Shown: positions 48,772-58,934, counted from the stretch's first letter. The stretch: DNA of 64,000 bases from Kaistia geumhonensis (GCF_030815145.1 NZ_JAUSWJ010000001.1:682001-746000), one strand, 5' to 3'. The notes: a model not told the origin generated them from the letters alone. A program made the numbers and translations.

Positions 48772-48804
48772 GCCGCCGCCGCTGATGATCTTTTCGGCGG
48801 CGGC
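48772..48804. other. Long hairpin between DAHP synthase gene and tyrS
   Basis: Perfect 10-bp stem GCCGCCGCCG (48772-48781)/CGGCGGCGGC (48795-48804) with a 13-base loop ending in TTTT. It may be a weak terminator or an mRNA stabiliser. A T-run lies in the loop rather than after the stem, so it is not a standard terminator. Confidence 0.45.
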
Positions 48805-48851
48805 TGCTAAAGCGAGCCGCACCTGAGTCTTCTCACGTTCCGGGATCCTCG

Positions 48852-50105
48852 ATGACCGCGTTCAAGTCCGATTTCCTCAACGTCCTCTCGACGCGCGGGC
48901 TCATTCACCAGATTTCCGATCCGGAAGGCCTCGACGCCGCGGCGCTCGCCGGCCCGATCACCGCCTATGTCGGCTACGACGCCACCGCGACGAGCCTCCA
49001 TATCGGCAACCTGATCTCGGCGACGATGCTGTACTGGCTGCAGGAGACCGGCCACCGGCCCATCGCGCTGATGGGTGGCGGCACATCCATGGTTGGCGAT
49101 CCTTCCTTCCGCGACGACCAGCGCAAGCTGCTCACCGTCGAGGAGATCGAGCGCAACATCGCGGGCATCAAGCAGATCTTCGCGAAGATCCTGCGCTTCG
49201 GCGATGCGCCGGGCGATGCGATCATGGTCAACAACGCCGACTGGCTGCTGAAGCTCAACTATGTCGAGTTCCTGCGCGATGTCGGCCGGCACTTCTCCGT
49301 CAACCGGATGCTCTCCTTCGATTCGGTGAAGCTGAGGCTCGATCGCGAGCAGTCGCTGTCCTTCCTCGAATTCAACTACATGATCATGCAGGGCTACGAC
49401 TTCGTCGAGCTCAACCGCCGTTATGGCTGCGTGCTGCAGATGGGCGGCTCCGACCAGTGGGGCAACATCATCAACGGCGTCGACCTCGCGCACCGGATGG
49501 ACCGGCCGCAGCTCTATGCGTTGACGACGCCGCTGCTCACCACTTCGTCGGGTGCCAAGATGGGCAAGACCGCCAAGGGCGCCGTCTGGCTCAACGCCGA
49601 CCTCTTCAGCGCCTATGACTTCTGGCAGTATTTCCGCAACACCGAGGATGCGGATGTCGGCCGCTTCCTGAAGATCTTCACGCGCCTGCCGCTCGACGAG
49701 ATCGCGAAGCTGGAAGCGCTGGGCGGCTCCGAGATCAACGAGGCCAAGAAGATCCTCGCCACCGAGGCCACTGCCGTCGTCCATGGCCGCGACGCCGCCG
49801 AGGCGGCCGCCGAGACGGCCCGCCAGACTTTCGAGCAGGGCGCGCTGGCCGAGTCGCTGCCTACGATCGAGGTGCCGGCCGGCGAGTTCGAGGCCGGGAT
49901 CGGAGCGCTCGCGCTCTTCGTCCGCGCCGGCCTCGTCGCCTCGAATGGCGAGGCACGCCGCCAGATCAAGGGCGGCGGCCTGCGCGTCAACGACGTTGCG
50001 CTCGACGACGAGAAGGCGATGGTCGGTCCCGCCGCACTGACGCCGGAGGGCGTCGTCAAGCTGTCGCTCGGCCGCAAGAAGCACATCCTCGTCCGCCCGA
50101 GCTGA
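48852..50105 (+). CDS. tyrS: Tyrosyl-tRNA synthetase
   Basis: 417 aa class I synthetase. The HIGH-type motif is SLHIGNL (about residue 47), the tyrosine-site region [13 protein letters not shown], and the KMSKS-type motif is [11 protein letters not shown]-terminal S4 RNA-binding domain starts near [21 protein letters not shown]. The ATG at 48852 gives a family-typical start. It follows aroG in the same direction. Confidence 0.97.
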   Translation: MTAFKSDFLNVLSTRGLIHQISDPEGLDAAALAGPITAYVGYDATATSLHIGNLISATMLYWLQETGHRPIALMGGGTSMVGDPSFRDDQRKLLTVEEIERNIAGIKQIFAKILRFGDAPGDAIMVNNADWLLKLNYVEFLRDVGRHFSVNRMLSFDSVKLRLDREQSLSFLEFNYMIMQGYDFVELNRRYGCVLQMGGSDQWGNIINGVDLAHRMDRPQLYALTTPLLTTSSGAKMGKTAKGAVWLNADLFSAYDFWQYFRNTEDADVGRFLKIFTRLPLDEIAKLEALGGSEINEAKKILATEATAVVHGRDAAEAAAETARQTFEQGALAESLPTIEVPAGEFEAGIGALALFVRAGLVASNGEARRQIKGGGLRVNDVALDDEKAMVGPAALTPEGVVKLSLGRKKHILVRPS

Positions 50106-50112
50106 CGGTCGC

Positions 50113-50928
50113 TCAGGCGACGGCCTCTGCGATCAGCGCACTCATCGGCGCCTCGATCATTCCGGTTCCAAAGCGCCGTTCGAGCGCGGCTGAAACAACG
50201 CCCGTGACGTCATCGAGATGTCCCGGGCGCCTCGTCTCGATCTCGCCGCGCATCGGCGTTCCCTGGCAATAGGCGAGTGCGGCCTGCGAAGCGGAGGCTG
50301 CGCGACAGATGCTGGCGACGCGGGTGACGCTCACGCCCGAGAACCCTGCGGCCTCCAGATCATGCGTGATCGTCTTCGGGTCGAAATACGCATGCGGTAT
50401 GCGGCGCATGAAGTCGGGCGGGTCGTCCGGAAAGAGCCCGGCCAGCGCTTCGCTGCAAGCGAGCGCTAGGGTGTTGTCCTCGATCCTGTCCCACGCATCG
50501 AGGATATAGCGCGCGCCCGGTTCGAGTACCCGCCGGGTTTCCCGGTGGGCGGCGATCTTGTCAGGGAAGAACATCACGCCGAACTGGCAGACAGCCGCAT
50601 CGAAGCTTCGGTCTGCGAAAGGCAGCGACATCGCATCCGCCTGCTGAAAGGTGACGCGCGGATCGCTTCCTTGCCTGACGGCTGCCCGGTCGAGCATGGG
50701 CTGACTGAGATCCGTCGCCAAGATGGTAGAGCCCGGCCCCAGCACGGCAGCGATCGCCCGCGTGGCAGCCCCGGTTCCGGCGGCGATCTCGAGGACGCGC
50801 CGCGGGTTCGACTCGACGATCCGCTCCGCAAGTCGCGCCGCGTAGAACTCGAAGATCAGCGGCACGAGGTTGCTGTCATAGACCTCGGCGACGTTTCCGC
50901 CGAATTGCGGCCTCTCGATATCCGGCAT
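50113..50928 (-). CDS. Class I SAM-dependent methyltransferase
   Basis: 271 aa. The SAM loop is RVLEIAAGTGAATRAIAA and the next elements are ILATDLSQPMLDRAA, FQQADAMSLPFADRSFDAAVCQFGVMFF, typical of the UbiE/Methyltransf_11 group. The substrate is unknown. The ATG at 50928 has GGGAGGA upstream; the open frame further upstream is not family-like. It lies 62 nt after the AsmA-like gene stop, in the same direction. Confidence 0.9.
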   Translation of the reverse strand: MPDIERPQFGGNVAEVYDSNLVPLIFEFYAARLAERIVESNPRRVLEIAAGTGAATRAIAAVLGPGSTILATDLSQPMLDRAAVRQGSDPRVTFQQADAMSLPFADRSFDAAVCQFGVMFFPDKIAAHRETRRVLEPGARYILDAWDRIEDNTLALACSEALAGLFPDDPPDFMRRIPHAYFDPKTITHDLEAAGFSGVSVTRVASICRAASASQAALAYCQGTPMRGEIETRRPGHLDDVTGVVSAALERRFGTGMIEAPMSALIAEAVA

Positions 50929-50990
50929 GGCCGTCCTCCCCGAACCTGCACGAACGGGAGGAGTGTACGCCTCCCAACCGGGCAGCCCGA

Positions 50991-53900
50991 TCAATTGATC
51001 GGGAACTCGAAGATCTTCCGGAAGATGCCGGGCGTGATCATCGAAAGCGGGTTCACGGTGAGGCTGGGGCTGGCGATCGGGCCTTCGACCTTGAAGGTCA
51101 CGCCGAACAGTCCGCCCTGGCTGCCGCCGCCGAGCGCGAGGCCGAGCAGCGGCACGCGGCCGAACAGGTTGTTCACGGCATAGGCCGGCAGATAGGTGCC
51201 GGCGATCTGGACCACCTGCCGGGCGAGATCGATCGTGCCGTTCAGCGTCGCGCCGACGGTCGCCCCGCGCAACACACCATCGTTGATGACGATGACCGAG
51301 CCGCGCTTCGTATAGTCGATGCGCGCCCGGTCGAAGGGCACATGGTCGGGATCGAGGCCGCTCGGCTGTGCGTTCTCGCCCGTCCCGTTGCTGGCCGAGA
51401 CGAGCTTGCGCATCGAGGACTCGTCGACGATCGCGAACTGGGCGATGTCGAACACGCCGTTCATGGGGCCCCTGGCACCGCTCCGCGTTCCGGTCAGCCG
51501 CAGTTGGCCGCCGCTGATGCGCCGGTAGAGATCGACGAAAGCAATGGCGTTCCCGGCATCGGTCGATTGCAGGTCGAGGGCGGCGCCGCCCGCCCCGGCG
51601 TCGGTATAGGTCATCGTGATGGGGCCGCCCGGCAGCGCTCCCTTGAGGGTCGCGCGATCGACGGTGCCGCCGCTCGTCTCGATGACGATGGCCGCCTTGC
51701 CGAGCTTCGCCTTGCCGAACCCGGCGATCTGGTCGATGCGGGCATCGATCGAGAGATCGGGTGCCGCGTCGTTGGGCGCGACGGCGCCCTGCTTGAAGCT
51801 GGCGATGAGGCCGCGCGCGTCGAAAGCCGCGCCGCGCACCACGATCCCGTAGCCGCCGCCCTTGCGGGTGAGCGTCACCGACACGTCATCGCCCTTGCGC
51901 AGCGCGACATCGTCGATCTCGGCCGACACGACGCCGTATTTCGCATCGAGGACCGCCTTGCCGCGGAAACCGAAGCCTTCGCCGGTCGCAACCATGTTTT
52001 CGACCAGATAGCCGCCCTGATCGCGCGGCAGGAGGTCGAATTCGAGCTTGGCCGGTACACCGACGCCCTTCGACCAGCCGAGCGGCTGCAGCACGAGCCG
52101 CGCCTGCTTCAGGTCGAAGACATAGTGCTGCCCCTTGCGGCCGTCGGAGAGATCGGTGATCGAAGCGCCCAGAGTGCCGCCGATGACATTGTCGAGCCCT
52201 ATGCCGAGCCGCTTGCGGGCCGCCGCGTCGAGAATGAGCTGGACGCTCCTGCGCGCCTCGTCGCTGCTGCCGTCGCCGTCATGGTCGCCGATCGGCTGGG
52301 TGAGGTCGATGGTCGCCGGCACGCCGTTGATCGTCGCCTTTCCGGCGATGGAGAAGGCCTGCGGCGTCGCAATCATAGAGAAGGCGCCGGCCGCCACCTT
52401 CCGCCCCTCGATCGGCGCTGCGCTCGCGAACCCCGTGGTGTCGAGGCTGGCGCGCCACTGGATGTCGCTCGGCAGGAGACCCGGCTTCAGCGGCATGCTG
52501 ATCGACAGGCTGCCCTTGCCGCTGCCGGAAAGATCGACCGGATCCAGCCCGTTTCGCGACAGGGCGCGCATCGGCTCGGAATTCGCGATCTGCGCTATGG
52601 CGCCGACATCGCCCTCGAACTCGGCCTCGATCCGGCTCTCGGCGTTCGGTTGCGCTGTGTTCGGCACCGCGAAGATACCGTTGGTGATGGCGACGGACTT
52701 GCCGTTCGGCGCTGTGATCGTGCCGCGGTCGATGTCGATGCCGAAGGTCGAGCCCGCGACGACGGCATTGCCGCTGACGCCGGTGATCGGCGGGATCGTG
52801 CCGACAGTGGTGAAGGTCACGTCCTCGAGGCGGGCGTCGAGGCGCATATAGTCCTCGGGCATGGTGACGCGCTCGCCGGTGAACAGCACGCCGCCGGGCA
52901 CGGCCGACTCGAACCTCGCCGCCGAGATATGGCCGCCGCTCACATGCTCCATGACCCATTTGCGCGCGGGACCGGCGAGGGTCGGCGGCCAGATCTGCTT
53001 CAGGGCGGAGATCGACATCGGCGTGAACGACGCCGAAAGGGCGAGAGAGGGCGTCGGCCCATCCAGCCCGATCGTGCCGGCGGCCGCGACCGAGGCGACC
53101 GGGGTCGTGATATCGAAATCCGTGATGTCGATCCGTTTGCCGGGGAAATCGGCCTTGCCGACGAGCGCGATCCGGTCGGCGACGATCGGCGGCGAGTTCG
53201 AGTCCGCCGCAAGATAAGCGCCGCGCGATTCGAAATCGAAGCTGTAGCGGCCGTCGGACTGGTCGCCGAGCGGCCTGATCTCACCGGTGAGGATGGCGTG
53301 CGTCGGGCCGAACTGGAAACGCGACGGCTCGAGCACGAGAGTTCGCTTCGCCACGTCCCAGTGCACGCGGATCGTCGCCTCGTCGAGCAGAACGGTATCC
53401 TTGCCGAAACCCGATACGAACTGACCGGCACCGAGATCGAAGCGCAACTGCGCATCCTTCACGTCGCCATCGGCCTCCAGGACCACCGTCGCCCGTCCGA
53501 ACAGCGGAATGTCGGACTGCACCAGACTCTCGGGCCTTCCGAAATTCGGCTCGATATCGGCGATCGTGAGCTGCGAGAACGACATCGACAGCGTCCGCTC
53601 GCCGGATTTCGGATCGACCGCCCGCTCTCCGACGATGCCCCAGCGGCCTGAATAGCCTGAGGTCGAAAAGCTCGCCTTGACCGTCCCGCCGGTATCGAGC
53701 GTGAGCGCGATGTCGGTGTGGGGGAATTCGCGCTGCTGGAGCCGCTTCGCGTCCCAGATGTGGATCGTCGCGGCATCGATGCCGAGGCTGTGGAAGTTAC
53801 GGTCGATCGCCGCGTCGATCGCCGGATCGAGGGCGCGGTTGAGGATATGAAGCGCCGTGAAGAGGTCCGGGAATCCGCCGTCGAGCGCCTTGATCGCCGG

Positions 53901-54464
53901 CGGAACGGGCGGCGTCAGATCGTCGACCGGGGAGCGTTCGGGCTGGGCCGACGCGGACACTGCCGGCGGGGGCGGCGCCGGCCGCCCGGGCATGCCGAGG
54001 AAGATGCGGCCATCGTCGCCTCGCACGAGCGATATGTCCGGCTCGCTGATCTCGATCTCCGAGATGTCGAGCCTCAGGCGCAGCAGGGACAGTGGATCGA
54101 TGCCGAAGCGGGCCGTCGGCACATGCGCGACCGAGGTGCCACTGGCATCGCGCACGCGAATCTCGTCGATCCGGGCCATGAGCCCCATCACGGGATCGAC
54201 GTCGATGGAGGCGCCGCCGACGCTGACCTCGTAGCCGGGACCGACCTGATTGCGCACAGACTGCTCGACGCGCTCGCGCAGGACGCCGAGATCGACGGGG
54301 CCGACCGCGAGGATCGCCGCGCCGGCAACGACCAGGACGACCATGAGCACGACCGCCGCGCTCGCCAACCGCACCACGGCGCCCAACCAGCCGCGCCGAC
54401 GCCTCGGCGCCCTCGCGACCAGGGGGCGATGCGCCCGCGCCGAAGGAAACTGGTCAAGCCGCAT
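50991..54464 (-). CDS. Large AsmA-like/DUF3971 (YhdP-type) inner-membrane anchored protein
   Basis: 1,157 aa. A basic N-terminus, one membrane helix (ASAAVVLMVVLVVAGAAILAVG, about residues 35-56) and a long repetitive beta-rich periplasmic part with the DUF3971 region in the middle (SYSFDFESRG-like repeats, IPPITGVSGNAVVAGSTFGIDI) and an AsmA-type C-terminus (TLNGTIDLARQVVQIAGTYLPAY, LFGVTFKVEGPIASPSLTVNPLSM). YhdP-like proteins are thought to carry phospholipid to the outer membrane. The gene is next to tyrS and bcp in the same neighbourhood as in other rhizobia. The ATG at 54464 starts MRLDQFPSARAH. Confidence 0.87.
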   Translation of the reverse strand: MRLDQFPSARAHRPLVARAPRRRRGWLGAVVRLASAAVVLMVVLVVAGAAILAVGPVDLGVLRERVEQSVRNQVGPGYEVSVGGASIDVDPVMGLMARIDEIRVRDASGTSVAHVPTARFGIDPLSLLRLRLDISEIEISEPDISLVRGDDGRIFLGMPGRPAPPPPAVSASAQPERSPVDDLTPPVPPAIKALDGGFPDLFTALHILNRALDPAIDAAIDRNFHSLGIDAATIHIWDAKRLQQREFPHTDIALTLDTGGTVKASFSTSGYSGRWGIVGERAVDPKSGERTLSMSFSQLTIADIEPNFGRPESLVQSDIPLFGRATVVLEADGDVKDAQLRFDLGAGQFVSGFGKDTVLLDEATIRVHWDVAKRTLVLEPSRFQFGPTHAILTGEIRPLGDQSDGRYSFDFESRGAYLAADSNSPPIVADRIALVGKADFPGKRIDITDFDITTPVASVAAAGTIGLDGPTPSLALSASFTPMSISALKQIWPPTLAGPARKWVMEHVSGGHISAARFESAVPGGVLFTGERVTMPEDYMRLDARLEDVTFTTVGTIPPITGVSGNAVVAGSTFGIDIDRGTITAPNGKSVAITNGIFAVPNTAQPNAESRIEAEFEGDVGAIAQIANSEPMRALSRNGLDPVDLSGSGKGSLSISMPLKPGLLPSDIQWRASLDTTGFASAAPIEGRKVAAGAFSMIATPQAFSIAGKATINGVPATIDLTQPIGDHDGDGSSDEARRSVQLILDAAARKRLGIGLDNVIGGTLGASITDLSDGRKGQHYVFDLKQARLVLQPLGWSKGVGVPAKLEFDLLPRDQGGYLVENMVATGEGFGFRGKAVLDAKYGVVSAEIDDVALRKGDDVSVTLTRKGGGYGIVVRGAAFDARGLIASFKQGAVAPNDAAPDLSIDARIDQIAGFGKAKLGKAAIVIETSGGTVDRATLKGALPGGPITMTYTDAGAGGAALDLQSTDAGNAIAFVDLYRRISGGQLRLTGTRSGARGPMNGVFDIAQFAIVDESSMRKLVSASNGTGENAQPSGLDPDHVPFDRARIDYTKRGSVIVINDGVLRGATVGATLNGTIDLARQVVQIAGTYLPAYAVNNLFGRVPLLGLALGGGSQGGLFGVTFKVEGPIASPSLTVNPLSMITPGIFRKIFEFPIN

Positions 54465-54639
54465 TGTCAGGTGTTGTCGCTCCTCGTCGGTCGCCCTTCG
54501 GGCGGACGGCTCAGGCGGGGCCGTTCTCAGTCCTCGGTTAGCGGACGCGGTCTCCCACCGCAATCAGGCGCGACGCGCCTTGAAAGCTATCCATGATTTC
54601 TATTTCTGACGCCAGACAAACCCGACGAAAGGATGGCAA

Positions 54640-55107
54640 ATGACCGCTCCGGCTGCTGGCGCCCCCGCCCCCGACTTCTCGCTTCCGACCACCGGCGGCG
54701 GCACCGCCACGCTGAAGGACTATGCGGGACGCAAGCTCGTGCTCTACTTCTATCCAGGCGACGACGGCTCGACCTGCACGGCTGAAGCGCTCGATTTCAC
54801 GTCCATGCTGGCCGAATTCGAGGCTGCGGGAACAGCGGTGCTGGGCGTCTCGCCCGATTCGGTCGCCTCGCACGAGAAGTTCGCCAAGAAGCGCGGACTC
54901 GGCGTCACCCTCGCCGCCGACGAAGACACGTCGGTCTGCCAGGCCTATGGTGTCTGGCAGCAGAAGCAGATGTATGGGCGGACCTATATGGGCGTCGTGC
55001 GCACCACCTTCCTGATCGATGCCGAAGGCCGCATCGCCCGTGCCTGGACGGTGTCGCGGGTGAAGGGTCATGTCGCCGAGGTCCTCGAAGCCGCCCGGGC
55101 CCTCTGA
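54640..55107 (+). CDS. bcp: Peroxiredoxin, BCP/PrxQ type
   Basis: Thiol peroxidase for hydroperoxides. 155 aa. PDFSLPTTGGG, then YFYPGDDGSTCTAEALDF carries the peroxidatic cysteine (about residue 46). The usual resolving cysteine five residues later is absent (LDF instead); a second cysteine is at DTSVCQAYGVW (about residue 101). RTTFLIDAEGRIARAWTVSRVKGH completes the fold. Stop and next gene's ATG are 2 nt apart. Confidence 0.95.
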   Translation: MTAPAAGAPAPDFSLPTTGGGTATLKDYAGRKLVLYFYPGDDGSTCTAEALDFTSMLAEFEAAGTAVLGVSPDSVASHEKFAKKRGLGVTLAADEDTSVCQAYGVWQQKQMYGRTYMGVVRTTFLIDAEGRIARAWTVSRVKGHVAEVLEAARAL

Positions 55108-55109
55108 GC

Positions 55110-55952
55110 ATGGCATCGCCGACCTTCGCTTCGCTGGCCGATGCGGCCGCGCTCATCGTCGCGACCGCCGATCTCGAGGAGAAGGTCGCGGTCGCCTATG
55201 ACGCCGCCAAGGGCTGGTTCGGCCGGCGGCTGTCGCTGCGTGGAGCGCTCGACCGGCCGATGCCCGAGCGGCCGGGCCGGCCCGAGCGCCCGATTCTGGT
55301 GCCGCCGCGCGAACTGCCCAAGCGCTCGCCGGTCTCGGCGCATGGCCGTCTCGCCCTCATCCACTCGCTGGCCCATATCGAGCTCAACGCGGTCGACCTC
55401 ACCTGGGACCTGGTCGGCCGCTTCGCGCGCGTTCCGATGCCCCGGTCCTTCTTCGACAACTGGGTGCAGGTCGGGCTCGAGGAGGCGAAGCACTTCTCCC
55501 TGCTCGCCGATCATCTGAAGGCGATGGGCGGCGCCTATGGCGACCTGCCGGCGCATGACGGGCTCTGGCAGGCGACGCAGGAAACGGGACACGACCTGAT
55601 GGCGCGGCTCGCCGTGCTTCCGCTCGTGCTGGAGGCGCGTGGGCTCGACGTGACGCCGCCGCTCGTCGACAAGCTCGCCGAGCAGGGCGACGAGGCGGGC
55701 TCCGCCATCCTCGCCATCATCTATCGCGACGAGCGGCGGCATGTCGCCTTCGGCTGCAAGTGGTTCCGCTTCCTGTGCGACCGCCACGGCTTGGCGCCGG
55801 AGCCGACCTTCCGCAAGCTCGTCATCAAGCATTTCCGCGGGCCGCTGAAACCGCCCTTCAACGACGCCGCGCGGGCCGAGGCCGGCATGACGCCGGGCTT
55901 CTACCGCCCCCTCGTGCGACCGCTGGAAGCCTCGATTTCAACCAAGGCTTAA
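55110..55952 (+). CDS. DUF455 family ferritin-like protein
   Basis: 280 aa helical protein. Conserved acidic/His positions ALIHSLAHIELNAVDLTWDL, WVQVGLEEAKHFSLLADHL, ETGHDLMARLAVLPLVLEARGLD and YRDERRHVAFGCKWF have the two-iron ferritin-like spacing; the family is related to the tRNA hydroxylase MiaE. The reaction is not known. It begins 2 nt after bcp. Confidence 0.9.
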   Translation: MASPTFASLADAAALIVATADLEEKVAVAYDAAKGWFGRRLSLRGALDRPMPERPGRPERPILVPPRELPKRSPVSAHGRLALIHSLAHIELNAVDLTWDLVGRFARVPMPRSFFDNWVQVGLEEAKHFSLLADHLKAMGGAYGDLPAHDGLWQATQETGHDLMARLAVLPLVLEARGLDVTPPLVDKLAEQGDEAGSAILAIIYRDERRHVAFGCKWFRFLCDRHGLAPEPTFRKLVIKHFRGPLKPPFNDAARAEAGMTPGFYRPLVRPLEASISTKA

Positions 55953-56033
55953 CCTTAACGCTTTCTAATCATCGCTGAACCGGCGGGCCTCCGAGAACGC
56001 CGGACCTGCCGTCAGCGCAAGGTTGGAGCGTCC

Positions 56034-57347
56034 ATGCCGTCACCCCGTGCTTCGCGTGCCCCCTCCGAGCCGTTCGATGGTCGCGGTGCGGCGGCCGGCC
56101 AGCGACGCGCACGGGCGCAGAAGCCCGAAACCCGGGTGATCATCGCCCGCGGCGACCGGCTGCAGGCCATCCATCTCAGCCCCGGCCTGATGACTCTGGC
56201 CGGCGTCTGCTTCGTGCTCTTCTCGGCGCTTTACTTCGGCTCGACCGCCTATCTCGTCTTCCGCGACGACTGGGCGAGGCAGGAGCGCGGGGAGGAGGCG
56301 ACGCTGCGCGAGGGCTACGAGGATCGCATCACGGCACTGCGCAACGAGATCGAGCGCATCCGCTCCCGCCGCGCGGTCGACCATGCGACGGTCGAGCAGA
56401 AGGTCGAGCAGCTCCTCGATCGGCAGGACGAGCTCGGCCAGCGCCAGGAGATGCTGGAAAAGCTGACCGACGCAGCACGCAAGGCCGGTTTCGAGGTGCC
56501 CCCGCCTTTGCCGCCGCGCAAGGACGCCAGCCACGACACGAATGACCACGGCAAGCAGGCGAGCGCCGACGGCGTCGCCCGTCCTTCGGTGACGCTCGCC
56601 AGCATCACGGGCGCGACGGCGCGCGATCCGCTCGCCCCGCTCGCCGGCGCCGATCGCATCGACGGAATCGAGAGTCAGCTCGACTCGATGCAGACCGCGC
56701 AGGACATGGCGGTCGCGACGATGCGCACGAGCGTCGCCTCGCGAGCCGACCGCATCGCAACGATCCTGAAGCGGGTCGGCCGAAAGGTTCCGCGCCCGTC
56801 CGCCACGGAAGATGTCGGCGGGCCGTTCGTTCCGCTGCCCGAGGGCACGCAGGACGAACGATTCATGACCGACGTGACGATGCTCTCGGCGGAGCTTGCG
56901 CGCTTTGCGAGCCTCCGCAAGGTCGCGCTGGCCCTCCCCTGGAGTCAGCCGATCGTCGGCGCCCCGATCAGCAGCGGCTTCGGTCCGCGGCTCGATCCGT
57001 TCCTCGGGCGCCCGGCGATGCACACCGGGATCGATTTCCGCGCGCCGCGCGGCATGCCTGCCCGCAGCGTCGCCGCCGGCACGGTCATCGCCGCCGAGTG
57101 GAACGGCGGCTACGGCAACATGGTCGACGTGGATCACGGCAACGGCGTCGTGACCCGCTACGGCCATCTCTCGGCGATCACGGTGCGCGTCGGCGACCAT
57201 GTCGAGGCCGGCGGCAAGATCGGCCGCGTCGGCTCGACAGGCCGCTCGACCGGCCCGCATCTCCATTACGAGATCCGCCTCGACGGCGACGCGATCGACC
57301 CGATGCGCTTCCTGATCGCCGGCCGGGAAATGGCGCAGCTGCTGTAG
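56034..57347 (+). CDS. M23-family metallopeptidase (first of tandem pair)
   Basis: 437 aa. A basic cytoplasmic tail, one membrane helix (LMTLAGVCFVLFSALYFGSTAYLVF, about residues 52-76), a long coiled coil (about 85-165, RNEIERIRSRRAVDHATVEQKVEQ as one part) and a C-terminal LytM domain (about 310-430). The zinc ligands are present: HTGIDFRAP (His, Asp) and HLHYEIRLDG (two His). Such enzymes cut peptidoglycan cross-links; related rhizobial proteins support polar growth and division. A similar gene follows at 57555. Confidence 0.9.
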   Translation: MPSPRASRAPSEPFDGRGAAAGQRRARAQKPETRVIIARGDRLQAIHLSPGLMTLAGVCFVLFSALYFGSTAYLVFRDDWARQERGEEATLREGYEDRITALRNEIERIRSRRAVDHATVEQKVEQLLDRQDELGQRQEMLEKLTDAARKAGFEVPPPLPPRKDASHDTNDHGKQASADGVARPSVTLASITGATARDPLAPLAGADRIDGIESQLDSMQTAQDMAVATMRTSVASRADRIATILKRVGRKVPRPSATEDVGGPFVPLPEGTQDERFMTDVTMLSAELARFASLRKVALALPWSQPIVGAPISSGFGPRLDPFLGRPAMHTGIDFRAPRGMPARSVAAGTVIAAEWNGGYGNMVDVDHGNGVVTRYGHLSAITVRVGDHVEAGGKIGRVGSTGRSTGPHLHYEIRLDGDAIDPMRFLIAGREMAQLL

Positions 57348-57554
57348 CGGTCATCGGTGGCGCAAGCTCGAATCTTCCCCATGATTCACCGCCGGCCCGT
57401 CCAGCGCCCGTCCGCCACCCTTCCAACCCGAAACCATCTGCTTTTTACGCAGGCAGGTAACAGAGGATTTACCCTGTCGAGTCTGTAGTGAAGTTCGGGC
57501 CGGCACCTTCCGGGCGGCCCCGCTTCCGACGACGCGCCAGGTTGAACCGACGCC

Positions 57555-58934
57555 ATGCAGACTGCCCACCGCCAGCCATCGCATCCTCCTGTACCGTCCT
57601 CGGGACGCGCGGAAGCAAAGCGGCGCCCGGCTCCCCGTCAAAAGCCAGCCAGAACCGGAACGCGGGTCATTGTCGCCCATGGCGACATGCTGCACGCCGT
57701 CCATGTCAGCCGTCGCCTCGTCGCGATGGTCGTGGTCGGGGTCCTTCTGCTGGTCGGCCTTTCGGCCGGTGGCGTCGCGCTCTATCTCGGCCGCGAACAG
57801 ACTCCGGTCTTCACGGAGGCCGATGAAGCGGTGCTTCGGCAGGCGATGGAGACCGTGATCCGCCAGCGTCGCGAGGCGGAGCTGACCGCCAAGCTGTCTG
57901 AGGACTACGAGAACAAGCTGGCCGACCTCAAAGGCGAAATGGACCGCCTGACCGAACGGCAGCAGATCGACAAGTCGACCGTCCAGCAGGCGCTGGGACG
58001 CGTGCTCGACCGCCAGGAACAGCTGGCCAAGCGGCAGGACCTGCTGACGAGGATCGCCGACGCGGCGAAGCGCGCCGGCTTCGACGTCAAGATGCCCGTC
58101 GCGACGCCTCGGCCCAAGAAGGGCAGCAAGTCCGGCAGCCCGAGCGCCAGCGCGGTGCCGGTCGCCAAGCCGAGCGTTCAGCTTGCCAGTGTCGTCGACG
58201 GCGGGGCTGACGGGCATCTGACGCCGGCGGACGCCGCACGCATCGCGAAGATCGAGGCCGAGGTCAACGCGATGGAGCGTGCCCAGGAGGCAACCATCGC
58301 CGGACTCACCCGTTCGGTCGCCTCGCGCGCCGATCGCATCGCCGCGGTGCTTCAGAAGGTCGGGCGCAAGGCGCCGGGCAGCCGCAGCAATGACGATGCC
58401 GTCGGCGGGCCCTTCGTGCCGCTGCCGGACGATCCAAGCCCCGCACGCTTCGCGCTCGGCGTGAAGACGCTGAGCAGCGAACTCGACCGCCTCGCCGCCA
58501 CCCGCCGCATTGCGCTTTCCCTCCCCTGGAAGGCGCCGCTCGGCAATGCGCCGATCTCGAGCGGTTTTGGCGCGCGCAGTGATCCTTTCCTCGGCCGGCC
58601 GGCCATGCATACCGGCGTCGATTTCCGCGCGCCGATGGGCTACCCGGTGCCGGCCGCGCTCGGCGGCACGATCGTCTCGGCGGGCTGGGAAGGCGGCTAT
58701 GGCAAGATGGTCGACATCGACGCCGGCAACGGGATCGTGACCCGCTACGGCCATCTCTCGGCGATCAACGTCAAGGTCGGCCAGAAAGTGAAGACCGGCC
58801 AGATCATCGGCGAGGTCGGCTCGACCGGCCGCTCGACGGGCACGCATCTCCACTACGAGATCCGCGTCAACGACCGCGCCATCGATCCGATGACCTATAT
58901 CGTGCCGGGCCGGCAGATCGCGCAGTTGCTTTAG
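57555..58934 (+). CDS. M23-family metallopeptidase (second of tandem pair)
   Basis: 459 aa, same layout as its neighbour: membrane helix VAMVVVGVLLLVGLSAGGVALYL (about residues 55-77), coiled coil (about 95-170), and a LytM domain with HTGVDFRAPMG and HLHYEIRVND, so all zinc ligands are kept. Residues such as SRADRIAAVLQKVGRK and GGPFVPLPDDP match the first copy closely in the linker, showing tandem duplication. The first copy lies 207 nt upstream, and the DNA between may hold an own promoter. Confidence 0.9.
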   Translation: MQTAHRQPSHPPVPSSGRAEAKRRPAPRQKPARTGTRVIVAHGDMLHAVHVSRRLVAMVVVGVLLLVGLSAGGVALYLGREQTPVFTEADEAVLRQAMETVIRQRREAELTAKLSEDYENKLADLKGEMDRLTERQQIDKSTVQQALGRVLDRQEQLAKRQDLLTRIADAAKRAGFDVKMPVATPRPKKGSKSGSPSASAVPVAKPSVQLASVVDGGADGHLTPADAARIAKIEAEVNAMERAQEATIAGLTRSVASRADRIAAVLQKVGRKAPGSRSNDDAVGGPFVPLPDDPSPARFALGVKTLSSELDRLAATRRIALSLPWKAPLGNAPISSGFGARSDPFLGRPAMHTGVDFRAPMGYPVPAALGGTIVSAGWEGGYGKMVDIDAGNGIVTRYGHLSAINVKVGQKVKTGQIIGEVGSTGRSTGTHLHYEIRVNDRAIDPMTYIVPGRQIAQLL

